Assembly (NCBI GenBank): GCA_019120315.1
Contig: DWVJ01000041.1
Coordinates: 1 to 64,000 of the forward strand
DNA: 64,000 bases
Direction of reading: 5' to 3'
Source: Candidatus Ruminococcus avistercoris
Lineage (GTDB): Bacteria > Bacillota > Clostridia > Lachnospirales > Lachnospiraceae
Position 1 is the stretch's first letter; each line of letters begins with the position of its first letter. Below the pieces are notes generated by a model. That model saw only the letters and a list, made by a program, of their open reading frames with translations, searched no databases and was not told the origin of the DNA. Both the position numbers and the translations under genes were made by a program. Shown in pieces: positions 45,091-55,556 of this stretch.

Positions 45091-45126
45091 AATAAACAGC
45101 CGCGCGGTCAAAAACCGCACGGCTGC
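45091..45126 (-). terminator. terminator of the DUF2325 gene
   Basis: A 12-bp stem with one G-T pair (CAGCCGTGCGGT/ACCGCGCGGCTG, 45114-45125 with 45097-45108) followed by TTTATT on the minus strand. Confidence 0.75.
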
Positions 45127-45155
45127 TAAGACTTATGTTTTTATAAAAATGCAAT

Positions 45156-45440
45156 TCAGGATTTATGACAGTTTTCCAGAATTTCCGACAGGGCGGCGCC
45201 GCTGCTGGAATGGGATCTGACTACTCTGGCTCTGGTTCTTTTCGCCTCGTCCAGGGCGCATTTTACCATCTTATGGGACACGGTATTGGTAAAGAGCACA
45301 AATAGATCCGGACTTCCCAACTGTTTTTTCAGATCCGCAGACATCTGGGTAAATACTTTTGCTTTACAATTATATTTTTTGCAAATCTTTTTATACTGAC
45401 AGACCATCCGGTCATGCCCTCCCACAATCACGATACTCAT
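45156..45440 (-). CDS. DUF2325 domain-containing protein
   Basis: This 94-residue protein starts MSIVIVGGHDRM and contains FVLFTNTVSHKMV and VVRSHSSSGAAL, the DUF2325 Rossmann-like family found next to iron-related genes in Firmicutes. The ATG at 45440 has GGAGG 8 bases upstream; the longer frame is non-homologous. It is the last gene of the DUF3793-flavodoxin-DUF2325 operon. Function unknown. Confidence 0.87.
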   Translation of the reverse strand: MSIVIVGGHDRMVCQYKKICKKYNCKAKVFTQMSADLKKQLGSPDLFVLFTNTVSHKMVKCALDEAKRTRARVVRSHSSSGAALSEILENCHKS

Positions 45441-45461
45441 AGGGTATGCCTCCTTTTTTCC

Positions 45462-45497
45462 GGCGCAAAAAGACTGTCTTTCGAGCCTTTTTGCGCC
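45462..45497 (-). other. intercistronic hairpin between flavodoxin and DUF2325
   Basis: Perfect 11-bp arms GGCGCAAAAAG/CTTTTTGCGCC enclose 14 bases, directly before the GGAGG of the DUF2325 gene. There is no T-tract after the stem, so it is more likely a stability or processing element than a terminator. Confidence 0.55.
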
Positions 45498-45507
45498 TTT
45501 TTCTGTT

Positions 45508-45939
45508 TTACCGCTGCGCCATCTGTCTTCCCAGCTGCCTGCAGGCCGCCAGCCCTTCCTCATCCGGCTCGTTGTTCACAATCAGCCCCGCGTCGTTTAG
45601 CAGGAACGCTCCCGCGTCGCGCATCCGGTTTTCCCAGTCCCGCATCCAGGCTCCGTCTCCCCAGTCATAGGATCCAAACAGGGCGACGGTTTTGCCGCCG
45701 GCAAATCCTTCCACCGCCTCCACAAAGGGTTCCATGGATCCTTCCTCCAGAACCTCATCTCCCATAGCGGGGCAGCCCATGGCGAAAAGAGAAGCCTTTT
45801 TCAGCTCATCAGGGGTAATATCATCCACATAAACCACCTTCGCTTTTTTTCCTTCCTCTTCAATTCCCTGCCCTATTGCCTGGGCCATCATCTGCGTATT
45901 GCCGCTTCCGCTCCAATAAACCACAACAATTTCGTTCAT
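45508..45939 (-). CDS. flavodoxin
   Basis: This 143-residue FMN protein is a short-chain flavodoxin with the phosphate loop VYWSGSGNTQMMAQ and the FMN-ring loop LFGSYDWGDGAWM. It carries electrons in place of ferredoxin, often when iron is short. The ATG at 45939 has AAGGAGG 7 bases upstream; the longer frame lies in the DUF3793 gene. It lies in an operon with DUF3793 (upstream) and DUF2325 (downstream). Confidence 0.93.
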   Translation of the reverse strand: MNEIVVVYWSGSGNTQMMAQAIGQGIEEEGKKAKVVYVDDITPDELKKASLFAMGCPAMGDEVLEEGSMEPFVEAVEGFAGGKTVALFGSYDWGDGAWMRDWENRMRDAGAFLLNDAGLIVNNEPDEEGLAACRQLGRQMAQR

Positions 45940-45976
45940 CACAAATCCTCCTTGTCTCGTTTTCATCCTGCCTGCA

Positions 45977-46561
45977 TCAGAAACCGCCGATGCTTCGTCC
46001 CCCGTAGGATTCCATCCAGCCGTCCTGAGCCAGCGCCTTGATACTCCATCCCTGTCTGACCGCTGCCGCAACCGCGGCCCTGGCAGTACGGTAGCATCGG
46101 AAAAGCCGTTTGGCTTCTTTCACGTCGCCATATACTTTCCAATAACCACTGTAAAGATAGTTCTTTCCCTGATTATCGATAAATCCCCGCACATCCTCCA
46201 GGGGATAACCAAGGAAAATACCCAGTTCATGAGGGAATTTCTGCTGCCTTTTTTTGTAACGTTCCATTCTCCCGGAAAGCCGTTCCAGAACGGCCTGCGT
46301 CCAGAAAATACGGTAGCCGTACAACCGCAGGAAACACTGAATTTCCCGATTGGTCAGTTCCCGCTGCATCCTGTCCGGCCAGTATATCAGATACATATCC
46401 TGGCAAATCCTTCTGCAGTTGAGCGGTGTGTCCCGGAATATTTCCTCCAGCTGCTTTTCCTCCATCCCTTTTGCCATAAAAATGTTGGATGTTTTGATTC
46501 CCGCCAGTACCGGTGCACACTGGTGTGCAAGGCAAAGATCTGTCTCATTTCTGACTTTCAT
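45977..46561 (-). CDS. DUF3793 family protein
   Basis: This 194-residue protein matches DUF3793: CLAHQCAPVLAGIKTSNIF at the N terminus, LFIYWPDRM-like LIYWPDRMQREL, and FPHELGIFLGYPLEDVRGFI in the middle. Members usually neighbour flavodoxin or iron-transport genes, function unknown. AAAGGAG precedes the ATG. It is the first gene of the operon, behind a control region with several dyads. Confidence 0.9.
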   Translation of the reverse strand: MKVRNETDLCLAHQCAPVLAGIKTSNIFMAKGMEEKQLEEIFRDTPLNCRRICQDMYLIYWPDRMQRELTNREIQCFLRLYGYRIFWTQAVLERLSGRMERYKKRQQKFPHELGIFLGYPLEDVRGFIDNQGKNYLYSGYWKVYGDVKEAKRLFRCYRTARAAVAAAVRQGWSIKALAQDGWMESYGGRSIGGF

Positions 46562-46574
46562 GCAATCTCCTTTG

Positions 46575-46647
46575 GTTAGTTTTTACTAACTCACATCTTT
46601 AAAATAATACGGATTACAATCCGCATTATTAGTTAGGTATTACTAAC
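46575..46647 (-). promoter_or_regulatory. palindrome-rich operator region of the DUF3793-flavodoxin operon
   Basis: Three inverted repeats lie in the leader. Dyad A 46575-46590 is GTTAGT-TTTT-ACTAAC. The central palindrome 46603-46630 has 13-bp arms (AATAATACGGATT/AATCCGCATTATT, one G/A difference). Dyad B 46632-46647 is GTTAG-GTATTA-CTAAC. Dyad B begins at the predicted transcription start and dyad A abuts the ribosome-binding site. They look like binding sites of one metal-responsive (DtxR/Fur-like) repressor, which is inference. Confidence 0.6.
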
Positions 46648-46654
46648 TATATAT

Positions 46655-46683
46655 ACAATACCATACTCTTCCTGTTTTGTCCA
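46655..46683 (-). promoter_or_regulatory. promoter of the DUF3793-flavodoxin operon
   Basis: On the minus strand TGGACA (46683-46678), a 17-bp spacer and TATTGT (46660-46655), directly followed by dyad B. Confidence 0.5.
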
Positions 46684-46701
46684 GTCTGTTTTGTATTTTT
46701 T

Positions 46702-46737
46702 CAAAAAAGAAAAGAGCCTGTATAAACAAGCCCTTTT
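46702..46737 (-). terminator. terminator of tmRNA
   Basis: On the minus strand AAAAGGGCTTG pairs with CAGGCTCTTTT (11 bp with G-T pairs) and leads into TCTTTTTT, 4 bases past the mature tmRNA 3' end. Confidence 0.8.
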
Positions 46738-46740
46738 CGC

Positions 46741-47078
46741 TGGAGCAGACGGGAGTTGAACCCGTGTCCGAAAGTCTCTCCCATGTACTTCTACTATCAT
46801 AGTCTGTTATTTTTCATTCCCTCTGCCGCCCGGAAACAGACATCCTGACAGTTTCAGTAGCTTCATGATACGCCTATGAACGCAAAGCTTTGTCCATATC
46901 GTTTCTCACAAGATCGACGCCAGATTCTCAATGTGTGAGTGCATCAAGGCTGACGAGCAGCAATTAGGCTGCTAACGCTACGTTTTCGTCTGCGTTTAAT
47001 TTTAGGTTTGCGAGTTAACGCATCGCCTGCGGATAGCTTCTCCATCTTCAAAACCCCCGTCGAAACCGGTACTGCCCC
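46741..47078 (-). ncRNA. ssrA: transfer-messenger RNA (tmRNA, ssrA)
   Basis: tmRNA rescues stalled ribosomes together with SmpB. The 3' part ends GGACACGGGTTCAACTCCCG...CTGCTCCA (T-arm and acceptor), pairing with 5' GGGGCAG; the CCA is not encoded. The 5' part has GTTTCGACGGGGG. The tag frame at 47011-46964 starts at the resume codon GCA and reads ANLKLNADENVALAA before TAA, ending in the typical ALAA. About 338 nt. A promoter lies 30 bases upstream and smpB just before it. Confidence 0.95.
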
Positions 47079-47110
47079 CGGTATCACGACGATATCTGCG
47101 TAGCATACTT

Positions 47111-47139
47111 ATCTTACCATTCAGTTTACATAAAGTCAA
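47111..47139 (-). promoter_or_regulatory. promoter of ssrA
   Basis: On the minus strand TTGACT (47139-47134), a 17-bp spacer and TAAGAT (47116-47111), between the smpB stop and the tmRNA 5' end. It implies a short 5' leader removed by processing. Confidence 0.75.
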
Positions 47140-47146
47140 GCATTTT

Positions 47147-47614
47147 TTACAGATTCCGGATTTTAAATTCTCTCTGTGCCTCTCTTCTCTGATCTTTTTT
47201 GGCGATATCCTGCCGTTTATCATACAGCTTCTTTCCCCGTGCCAGTCCGATTTCCACCTTGACCAGTCCGCCTTTCAGATAGACCTGGAGTGGCACCAGG
47301 GTATAGCCTTTCTCGGCGATTTTCCCCTGCAGTTTGTGAATCTCGCTTTTATGCATCAGCAGTTTCTTTACCCGCAGAGGATCTTTGTTGAATATATTTC
47401 CTTTTTCGTAAGGGCTGACATGCATACCGTAGATGAACAGTTCCCCGTTCTCGATACGCAGGAAGGATTCCTTTATGCTGCATTTTCCCATCCGCAAAGA
47501 CTTCACTTCCGTTCCGTGCAGGGAAATGCCCGCTTCATATTTTTCTTCGATGAAATAGTCATGATACGCCTTTTTATTGTTTGCAATCAATCGACTGCCC
47601 TTTTCTTTTCCCAT
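47147..47614 (-). CDS. smpB: SsrA-binding protein SmpB
   Basis: This 155-residue tmRNA partner has [41 protein letters not shown]-type core, [14 protein letters not shown] and a basic C-terminal tail ([22 protein letters not shown]) that enters the mRNA channel. It lies 1 bp after rnr and just upstream of ssrA, the usual Firmicute arrangement. Confidence 0.95.
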   Translation of the reverse strand: MGKEKGSRLIANNKKAYHDYFIEEKYEAGISLHGTEVKSLRMGKCSIKESFLRIENGELFIYGMHVSPYEKGNIFNKDPLRVKKLLMHKSEIHKLQGKIAEKGYTLVPLQVYLKGGLVKVEIGLARGKKLYDKRQDIAKKDQRREAQREFKIRNL

Positions 47615-47615
47615 A

Positions 47616-49772
47616 TTACCTGTCCTCTTCCCTTTTCAGTCTGAAATCGACCGTCCTTGTGGCGGGATCGGCATCTTCCACCACCACCGTTACCTTCTGA
47701 CCCAAGCGATAGGTTTTTCCTGTGGATTCCCCCGTCAGACAGAAGGCATTTTCATCATAAATATAATAATCATCCCACATGGAGTTGACAGAAACCAGTC
47801 CTTCCACAGTATTGGGCAGTTCCACGTAGATTCCCCAGCCGGTGACGCCGCTGATCACTCCGTCAAACTCTTCTCCCACATGCGCTTTCATATATTCAGC
47901 CTTCTTCAGCTTTACCGTCTCCCGTTCCGCTTCCTCCGCCCTGCGCTCCAGTCTGCTGCAGCTTTCCGCCACCTGATCCAGACTTTCCCGATACGCCGCT
48001 TCCCGCTGCGGATTCATCCGTCCCCGGATCACATCCTTGATAATGCGATGAATCTGCAGATCCGGATACCGCCGGATCGGAGAGGTAAAGTGGCAGTAAT
48101 GTCGGGCCGCCAGACCGAAATGGCCTTCATCCGCTGTAGAGTAACGAGCCTGCTGCATGGAACGCAGCAGCAGACGGCTGATCATAGGCTCTAGAGGCTG
48201 ATCCTCCAGCGCTGTCAGAATGCTTTGCACTTCTCCAGGCGTGATTTTCTGTTTTTTCTTTTCCGCCTTAATCTGCCCGGTTCTGGCCAAAGACAGCACG
48301 TTCTCTATCTTATCCGCATCCGGCTCTCCATGAATCCGGTACAGGAAGGGAAGATTGCGCTCATGATACTCTTTGGCCACCGTCTCGTTGGCCAGCAGCA
48401 TGAAGTCCTCGATAATATCCGTAGCCGTATTTCGCTCATAAGCTTTGATTTCCATCGGATGACCCTTTTCATCCAGAATCACCTTGGTTTCCGGAAAATC
48501 AAAGTCAATGGCCCCTCTTTTCTTCCTTCTTTTTCTTAAGATTCCCGAAAGTTCCTCCATACAAAGAAACATGGAAACGAAATCCTGGTACTCGTCTTTT
48601 GTCTTTTCATCTCCGTCCAGTACCTTCTGCACTGCCGTATACGTCATCCTGCGGTCCACGCAGATGACCGTCTCCGCAATCTCATGGGAAACCACTTTCC
48701 CCTTATCATTGATTTTCATCAGACAGCTTAAAGCCAGCCTGTCCTCTCCCTGATTCAGCGAACAGATGCCGTTGGACAGTTCCCGGGGAAGCATGGGAAT
48801 CACCCGGTCTGCCAGATAGACGCTGGTTCCCCGTCTGAATGCCTCTCTGTCCAAAGCGCTGCCGGCCTGCACGTAATTGCTGACATCCGCGATATGAACA
48901 CCCAGCTGATAGCCGTCCCAGGTTCTCGTAAGGGTAATAGCGTCGTCCAGATCCTTGGCTTCCTCCCCGTCGATGGTCACACAGGGCAGATGCCTTAGAT
49001 CCAGCCTTCCCTGGAAATCCTGCTCCTGCACCCTTTGCGCTGTCCTGGCAGCCTGGCCGGCGGCCTTTTGCGGGAACTCCATGGGAAGTCCCATATCCCT
49101 TGCCACTGACATCACATCCACGCCAGGCTCCGACGCCTGCCCCAGCACCTCCGTCACGATACCTTCCGGACTTTTGTTTTTACTGCCGTAAGAAGTGATC
49201 TTTACGACTACCTTATCGCCATCCCTGGCATCGTCAGATTTTTCCTGCGGGATGAAGATATCCTGTTGGATCCGGGACTGATCCGGCACCACAAAACCGT
49301 AATGACGGCTTTTTTCATAAGTTCCCACGATTTCAGTAAGGCCATGGGACAGTATCTTCACAATACGTCCCTCTTTCCTTTTGTTCTCCGATTCTTCGCC
49401 GGTGATCTGTACCTCCACCTGATCCAGATGAAACGCGTTTCCCACCGACTCCACAGGAATGAAAATATCTTTTTCTTCATCCTCCACGGATACAAAACCA
49501 TAGCCTCTTGGATGACCGGTAAAGGTTCCTGTGACGACGGCGTTTTTCTTCTGATATTTCCTTTCTTTCGCCTTGCGGTATCTCCCCTGCTTGCTGGCGG
49601 AGATCTTTCCTTCCTCTATCAGGGCGTCCAAAACCTCCTGCAGTTCTTTTTTCTGCCCTTTGGACAGCTGCAGAAGGGAGGCGATTTCTTTGGCCTTCAT
49701 GGGCCGGTATTCTTTGGCGGAAATCAATTCCAAAAGCAGTTTTTTTCTCTTCTTTAATTCTTTTTTATTCAC
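47616..49772 (-). CDS. rnr: ribonuclease R
   Basis: This 718-residue processive 3'-5' exoribonuclease has an N-terminal winged-helix region, cold-shock domains ([27 protein letters not shown]), the RNB catalytic domain ([18 protein letters not shown] with catalytic Asp residues; [30 protein letters not shown]) and a C-terminal S1 domain ([14 protein letters not shown]). The start is GTG with GGGAG upstream. It sits between secG and smpB. Confidence 0.95.
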   Translation of the reverse strand: MNKKELKKRKKLLLELISAKEYRPMKAKEIASLLQLSKGQKKELQEVLDALIEEGKISASKQGRYRKAKERKYQKKNAVVTGTFTGHPRGYGFVSVEDEEKDIFIPVESVGNAFHLDQVEVQITGEESENKRKEGRIVKILSHGLTEIVGTYEKSRHYGFVVPDQSRIQQDIFIPQEKSDDARDGDKVVVKITSYGSKNKSPEGIVTEVLGQASEPGVDVMSVARDMGLPMEFPQKAAGQAARTAQRVQEQDFQGRLDLRHLPCVTIDGEEAKDLDDAITLTRTWDGYQLGVHIADVSNYVQAGSALDREAFRRGTSVYLADRVIPMLPRELSNGICSLNQGEDRLALSCLMKINDKGKVVSHEIAETVICVDRRMTYTAVQKVLDGDEKTKDEYQDFVSMFLCMEELSGILRKRRKKRGAIDFDFPETKVILDEKGHPMEIKAYERNTATDIIEDFMLLANETVAKEYHERNLPFLYRIHGEPDADKIENVLSLARTGQIKAEKKKQKITPGEVQSILTALEDQPLEPMISRLLLRSMQQARYSTADEGHFGLAARHYCHFTSPIRRYPDLQIHRIIKDVIRGRMNPQREAAYRESLDQVAESCSRLERRAEEAERETVKLKKAEYMKAHVGEEFDGVISGVTGWGIYVELPNTVEGLVSVNSMWDDYYIYDENAFCLTGESTGKTYRLGQKVTVVVEDADPATRTVDFRLKREEDR

Positions 49773-49848
49773 AATATCTCCCGTTTATTATCATATACGG
49801 CAAGAATCCGCTTATGCAGTTACAGCGGCGTCCTGCCGTACAGTGATG

Positions 49849-49883
49849 AAAAAAACACTCTTGTATCGCAGACAAGAGTGTTT
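49849..49883 (-). terminator. terminator of secG
   Basis: Perfect 12-bp stem AAACACTCTTGT/ACAAGAGTGTTT (49853-49864 with 49872-49883) followed by seven T on the minus strand. It starts 5 bases past the secG stop and separates secG from rnr. Confidence 0.9.
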
Positions 49884-49887
49884 ATCA

Positions 49888-50124
49888 CTAAAAATTAATA
49901 TTCAGCACAATGGCCAGCACAATGAAAAGAATGGCCATGATTTTGGTTCCCTTCACCAGCGTACCCTCCATGGAACGCCCTTTGTTCTGACCCCAGTAAG
50001 AATCCGCCATGCCGGAAATCGCTCCCAGTCCCTGGCTTTTTCCTTCCTGCATCAACACTACAATCGCCAGTCCTATACAATCAATTACAAATAAAACTGT
50101 AATAATTATTTTTAAAATATCCAC
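49888..50124 (-). CDS. secG: preprotein translocase subunit SecG
   Basis: This 78-residue two-helix SecYEG component has helix 1 (about 4-22), the conserved QEGKSQGLGAISG loop, GQNKGRSMEGTLVKGT and helix 2 (about 56-77). I chose the GTG at 50124 because GGGAGG lies 7 bases upstream and the family starts with this hydrophobic stretch; an upstream ATG would add 14 non-homologous residues. It lies between eno and rnr as in many Firmicutes. Confidence 0.9.
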   Translation of the reverse strand: MDILKIIITVLFVIDCIGLAIVVLMQEGKSQGLGAISGMADSYWGQNKGRSMEGTLVKGTKIMAILFIVLAIVLNINF

Positions 50125-50186
50125 TTTCACACCTCCCGTGGCCGCATACTGGAAGTATTCTACCACAGAAACGTGGTAATTTCAAT

Positions 50187-51578
<1,392 letters not shown>

Positions 51579-51610
51579 CTATGCGGCCGTACCCTGTCTA
51601 TTTGTTCTTT

Positions 51611-53146
51611 TTACCGAATCAGCAGGCTTTTTCCGGTCATCTCTTTTGGCTGTGTCAGCCCCATCAGTTCGATCAGCGTGGGGGCGATATCTGCCAGGCA
51701 GCCCCCTTCCCTTAAACGGTAAGCAGGATCGGCGTTAACCAGGATAAAAGGAACCGGATTGACCGTATGGGCGGTGAAAGGCTCGCCGGTTTCATAATCC
51801 ACCAGCTGCTCTGCGTTGCCGTGATCGGCACAGATAAACATCTGTCCGTCCGCCTTTTTAATGGCATCCACCGCGCGTCCCACACATTCATCCACCGCTT
51901 CCACCGCTTTGATGGCTGCCGGTTCCACGCCGGTATGTCCCACCATATCCGGATTGGCAAAATTGATGATGATCACATCATATTTGCCGGAACCGATGGC
52001 CTCCACCAGCCGATCGCACACTTCATAGGCGCTCATCTCCGGTTTCAGATCATAAGTGGGCACCTTAGGTGATTTCACCAGGATCCGGTCCTCCCCTTCG
52101 TTGGGCTCCTCGATACCTCCGTTAAAAAAGAAGGTGACATGGGCATATTTCTCCGTCTCGGCGATTCTGGCCTGTTTCAGGCCGTTGGCCGCCAGGAATT
52201 CCCCGAAGGTATTATTGATATTCACCTTATGGAACGCCACCAGCTTATTCTCAATGGTATCGTCATAGTCGGTAAAGCACACATAAGTAAGGTTCATCCG
52301 GCTTCCCCGCTCAAACCGGGTAAATTCATCGTCGCAGAAAGCTCTGGTGATCTCTCTTGCGCGGTCCGGACGGAAATTAAAGAACACCACGGAATCCCCG
52401 TCTTCGATGCAGGCCGGCTTTCCATCCTTTAATACCACTGTGGGCAGCACGAACTCATCTGTGGTTCCTTCATCATAGGACTGCTGCACCAAAGCGGCGG
52501 CATCCGTTCCCTGTACGCCTTCTCCTTTCGTCAGCGCACGGAACGCTTTCTCCACACGATCCCAGCGGTTATCCCGGTCCATGGCGTAATAACGTCCGGA
52601 AACCACGCCGATGCGTCCCACACCGATCTCTTTCATCTTTTCCTCCAGCTGTTCGATATAGCCTTTGCCCGAAGCCGGCGGCGTATCTCTCCCGTCCAGG
52701 AAACAGTGTACGTACACCTTGGAAAGGCCTTCTCTTTTGGCCAGCTCCAGCAGACCGTACAGATGGGTGATATGGCTGTGGACGCCGCCGTCGGAAAGCA
52801 GCCCCATAAAGTGGATGGCAGAATCATTCTTCTTGGCATTCTCCACCGCCTTAAGCAGCGCTTCGTTTTTGAAAAAGTCGCCGTCCTCGATCTCCTTGGA
52901 GATTCTGGTCAGCTCCTGATATACGATGCGTCCTGCGCCCATGTTCAGATGACCCACCTCAGAGTTTCCCATCTGGCCGTCGGGCAGCCCCACCGCCAGC
53001 CCGCTGGCATTTCCCTTCACAAAGGGACACTGGCTCATCAGCTGATCCATCACCGGCGTCTTAGCCTCGCAGACTGCGTTTGCCTCACATTTATCATTTA
53101 ATCCGTAGCCGTCCAGAATCATCAGGACTGTGGGTTTCTTTGACAT
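51611..53146 (-). CDS. gpmI: 2,3-bisphosphoglycerate-independent phosphoglycerate mutase
   Basis: This 511-residue Mn-dependent mutase interconverts 3- and 2-phosphoglycerate. Motifs are VLMILDGYGLN (metal Asp), MGNSEVGHLNMGAGR with the catalytic Ser, HCFLDGRDTPP, GRYYAMDRDNRWDR, INFANPDMVGHTG and CADHGNAEQ. It starts AAGGAG...ATG. The amino-acid ABC genes lie upstream on the same strand with only 26 bp between, so read-through is possible. Confidence 0.95.
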   Translation of the reverse strand: MSKKPTVLMILDGYGLNDKCEANAVCEAKTPVMDQLMSQCPFVKGNASGLAVGLPDGQMGNSEVGHLNMGAGRIVYQELTRISKEIEDGDFFKNEALLKAVENAKKNDSAIHFMGLLSDGGVHSHITHLYGLLELAKREGLSKVYVHCFLDGRDTPPASGKGYIEQLEEKMKEIGVGRIGVVSGRYYAMDRDNRWDRVEKAFRALTKGEGVQGTDAAALVQQSYDEGTTDEFVLPTVVLKDGKPACIEDGDSVVFFNFRPDRAREITRAFCDDEFTRFERGSRMNLTYVCFTDYDDTIENKLVAFHKVNINNTFGEFLAANGLKQARIAETEKYAHVTFFFNGGIEEPNEGEDRILVKSPKVPTYDLKPEMSAYEVCDRLVEAIGSGKYDVIIINFANPDMVGHTGVEPAAIKAVEAVDECVGRAVDAIKKADGQMFICADHGNAEQLVDYETGEPFTAHTVNPVPFILVNADPAYRLREGGCLADIAPTLIELMGLTQPKEMTGKSLLIR

Positions 53147-53172
53147 ATTTTCCTACTCCTTTTCTCTTACTT

Positions 53173-53913
53173 TTATAACACCTTGGAAAGAAAATCACGA
53201 AGTCTGGGATTTTGAGGATGTTCAAAAAATTCCTTCGGCGTGTTCTCCTCCTTAATATTTCCTTCATCGATGAAAATTACCCGTGTCGCCACTTCCCGGG
53301 CAAATCCCATCTCATGGGTCACCACCACCATGGTCATCCCATCCTCCGCCAGTTCCTTCATCAGTTCCAGCACTTCTCCCACCATCTCCGGATCCAGGGC
53401 GGATGTGGGTTCGTCAAACAGCATCACGTCAGGATTCATGGCCAGCGCGCGGGCGATGGCGATTCTTTGCTTCTGTCCGCCGGAAATCATAGATGGGTAG
53501 GTATCCGCCTTATCCGGAAGGCCGACACGATTCAGCAGCGCATCCGCCTTGTCTGAAGCCTCCTGCTGACTCATGATACCCAGTTTTACCGGCGCCAGCA
53601 TGATATTCTCCTTGATGGTCATGTGGGGAAAGAGATTAAACTGCTGGAATACCATACCGATTTTCTGGCGGATTTTATTGATATCCACAGAAGGTGATGT
53701 GATATCGGTTCCCTCAAAGTTAACCGTCCCGCCGGTGGGAACCTCCAGCAGATTCAAAGACCGCAGAAAGGTCGATTTCCCGCAGCCTGAGGGACCGATG
53801 ATAGCCACAACCTCTCCCTGACGGATTTCCGTGGACAAGTTTTTCAGCACTTCATTGTCTCCGAAGGATTTGCACAATCCCTTCACTTCGATTAATACTC
53901 GATTATCGCTCAC
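53173..53913 (-). CDS. amino-acid ABC transporter ATP-binding protein (GlnQ-type)
   Basis: This 246-residue ATPase has Walker [16 protein letters not shown], the polar-amino-acid signature Q loop [10 protein letters not shown], signature [20 protein letters not shown], Walker [15 protein letters not shown] and the switch His in [10 protein letters not shown]. It powers a polar amino-acid importer with the permease and binding protein next to it. It starts with GTG (53913), overlapping the permease by 11 bp. Confidence 0.93.
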   Translation of the reverse strand: MSDNRVLIEVKGLCKSFGDNEVLKNLSTEIRQGEVVAIIGPSGCGKSTFLRSLNLLEVPTGGTVNFEGTDITSPSVDINKIRQKIGMVFQQFNLFPHMTIKENIMLAPVKLGIMSQQEASDKADALLNRVGLPDKADTYPSMISGGQKQRIAIARALAMNPDVMLFDEPTSALDPEMVGEVLELMKELAEDGMTMVVVTHEMGFAREVATRVIFIDEGNIKEENTPKEFFEHPQNPRLRDFLSKVL

Positions 53914-54583
53914 TCGTTCTCAGCCTCTCTTCCAGTTTATTTACACCGGCTGTCAATGCCATGACGATGACCAGATAAATCAATGCCACCGCGATCAGAG
54001 GCATAAACGCATCATAGGTCACGCTGCGGATGATATCTCCGCCGCGGGTAAGATCCATCAGGCCGATGTAACCACTGATGGAGGTCTCTTTCAGCAGCAC
54101 GATAAACTCGTTGGCCAGAGCCGGCAGGATATTTTTGAAAGCCTGCGGCATGACGATATACCGCATGGTGCTCACATAATTGAATCCCAGGCTGCGCCCC
54201 GCCTCAAACTGTCCCGCATCCACGGACATGATGCCGGAACGGACGATCTCAGCCACATAAGCCGCCGAGTTCAGACCGAAGCCGATCACGCCCACAATAA
54301 TCTTGTTGATGTCCACCGCCGCAAAAATAACATAATAGATAATCAGGATCTGCACCAGCACCGGCGTTCCCCGGATCACCGTCAGATAAATTTTGCAGAT
54401 AAGATTCAGAAATTTCAGGTTGCCGTTTTTGTCATGAGTCGCGCGGATGATGGCAATCAGAAAGCCCAGCACCACGCCCACCATTACGGCAAACACAGTA
54501 ATCAGCAGCGTATTCCCCAGACCCTGCAGCAGAAAGAGCCACCGGTCCTCCGCCACAAAGTTATTATAAAATTTCTCCGCCAT
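53903..54583 (-). CDS. amino-acid ABC transporter permease (GlnP-type)
   Basis: This 226-residue permease has five membrane helices and the HisMQ-type sequence [62 protein letters not shown] and the EAA loop. It forms the channel for the importer with the GlnQ-type ATPase. AAGGAGG precedes the ATG. A hairpin lies between it and the binding-protein gene upstream. Confidence 0.92.
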   Translation of the reverse strand: MAEKFYNNFVAEDRWLFLLQGLGNTLLITVFAVMVGVVLGFLIAIIRATHDKNGNLKFLNLICKIYLTVIRGTPVLVQILIIYYVIFAAVDINKIIVGVIGFGLNSAAYVAEIVRSGIMSVDAGQFEAGRSLGFNYVSTMRYIVMPQAFKNILPALANEFIVLLKETSISGYIGLMDLTRGGDIIRSVTYDAFMPLIAVALIYLVIVMALTAGVNKLEERLRTSER

Positions 54584-54612
54584 AGGTTCCTCCTTCGTTT
54601 ATAAGCACAAGA

Positions 54613-54644
54613 ACAGGACTGTCAGCCAAATGCAACAGTCCTGT
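54613..54644 (-). other. intergenic hairpin between binding protein and permease genes
   Basis: Perfect 10-bp arms ACAGGACTGT/ACAGTCCTGT (54613-54622 with 54635-54644) without a T-tract on the minus strand. It probably stabilises the binding-protein mRNA or reduces read-through, giving more binding protein than permease. Confidence 0.65.
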
Positions 54645-54655
54645 CACGCCATTTC

Positions 54656-55456
54656 CTATTCTCTTACGATAATTACCTGAGCCGCTGTGGTATACGTATC
54701 CGTGAAATCAATGTTTTTCAGGCGGTCTTCCGTTACCGTCATGCCTGCCACACCGATATCAGCTTTTCCGGACTGAACCGCGGTAACGATGGAGTCAAAC
54801 TCCATATCCTCGATCTTCAGTTCCATCCCCAGCTTGTCCGCAATGGCCTGGGCCATGTCCGGATCAATACCCACGATCTCATTGTTCTGATAATATTCAT
54901 ATGGCTCGAATGCCGCATTGGTTGCCATAATCAACTCACCGTTGGAACGATCCACATCCGCCGGAGATTCGTAAGGATTTTTCCCCACGGTATCTTCATC
55001 ACCGATATAGTTGCTCTCGATGGCTTCCAGCGTACCGTCTTCCTTCAGTTCAGCCAGCGCCTGGTTGATCTTCTCCTTGAGCTCTGTGTTATCCTTTGCA
55101 ATGGCAATGGCATACTCTTCCTCTGTCAGAGGCTCATCCAGAATTCTCAGGCCGTCATTTTTCTCTACAAAAGCCTTCGCCGGCTGTGCGTCGATGACAA
55201 CGCAGTCGATTTTTCCTTGAATCAGCGACTGAACGGCGTCGCTTCCCTTGCTGAACCGCTCCACCTTTGTCCCATCATCGGCTTCTTCGTACTCTGTTGA
55301 CAGAATATCTCCCGTCGTTCCCAGCTGCACGCCGATGGTTTTTCCCGGCAGATCCTCGGCGGAATTTACGGTGTTTTCTTTGGAAGATCCGCCGCCGCAG
55401 GCTGCCAGAGACAGTGTCATTACGGCCGTCAGGGCCAATGCTGCTATTCTTTTCAT
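54656..55456 (-). CDS. amino-acid-binding lipoprotein with permuted lobe order
   Basis: This 266-residue periplasmic-binding-type protein has a lipobox (LSLAAC, Cys20). Its SBP_bac_3 motifs come in swapped order. The usual second-lobe start (AEDLPGKTIGVQLGTTGD, about 33-50) is near the N terminus and runs to the family's normal C-terminal helix (LKEDGTLEAIESNYIGDE, 137-154). The usual N-terminal first lobe (GELIMATNAAFEPYEYY, 173-189; VGIDPDMAQAIADKLG; FDSIVTAVQSGKADIGVAGMTVTEDR) comes last and ends at IIVRE. The fold is therefore circularly permuted at the hinge. The ATG at 55456 has AAGGAG upstream. It leads the ABC operon. Confidence 0.9.
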   Translation of the reverse strand: MKRIAALALTAVMTLSLAACGGGSSKENTVNSAEDLPGKTIGVQLGTTGDILSTEYEEADDGTKVERFSKGSDAVQSLIQGKIDCVVIDAQPAKAFVEKNDGLRILDEPLTEEEYAIAIAKDNTELKEKINQALAELKEDGTLEAIESNYIGDEDTVGKNPYESPADVDRSNGELIMATNAAFEPYEYYQNNEIVGIDPDMAQAIADKLGMELKIEDMEFDSIVTAVQSGKADIGVAGMTVTEDRLKNIDFTDTYTTAAQVIIVRE

Positions 55457-55492
55457 AACTATTCTCCTTACTTTTGTTTTCATCTGCTACAT

Positions 55493-55520
55493 ATTATATC
55501 AGTTCTTTCACAAATATCAA
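55493..55520 (-). promoter_or_regulatory. promoter of the amino-acid ABC operon
   Basis: On the minus strand TTGATA (55520-55515), a 16-bp spacer and a perfect TATAAT (55498-55493), about 35 bases before the binding-protein ATG. Confidence 0.8.
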
Positions 55521-55556
55521 CAAAAACCGGAGAAATGTTTTTATTTTTCCCGAATT

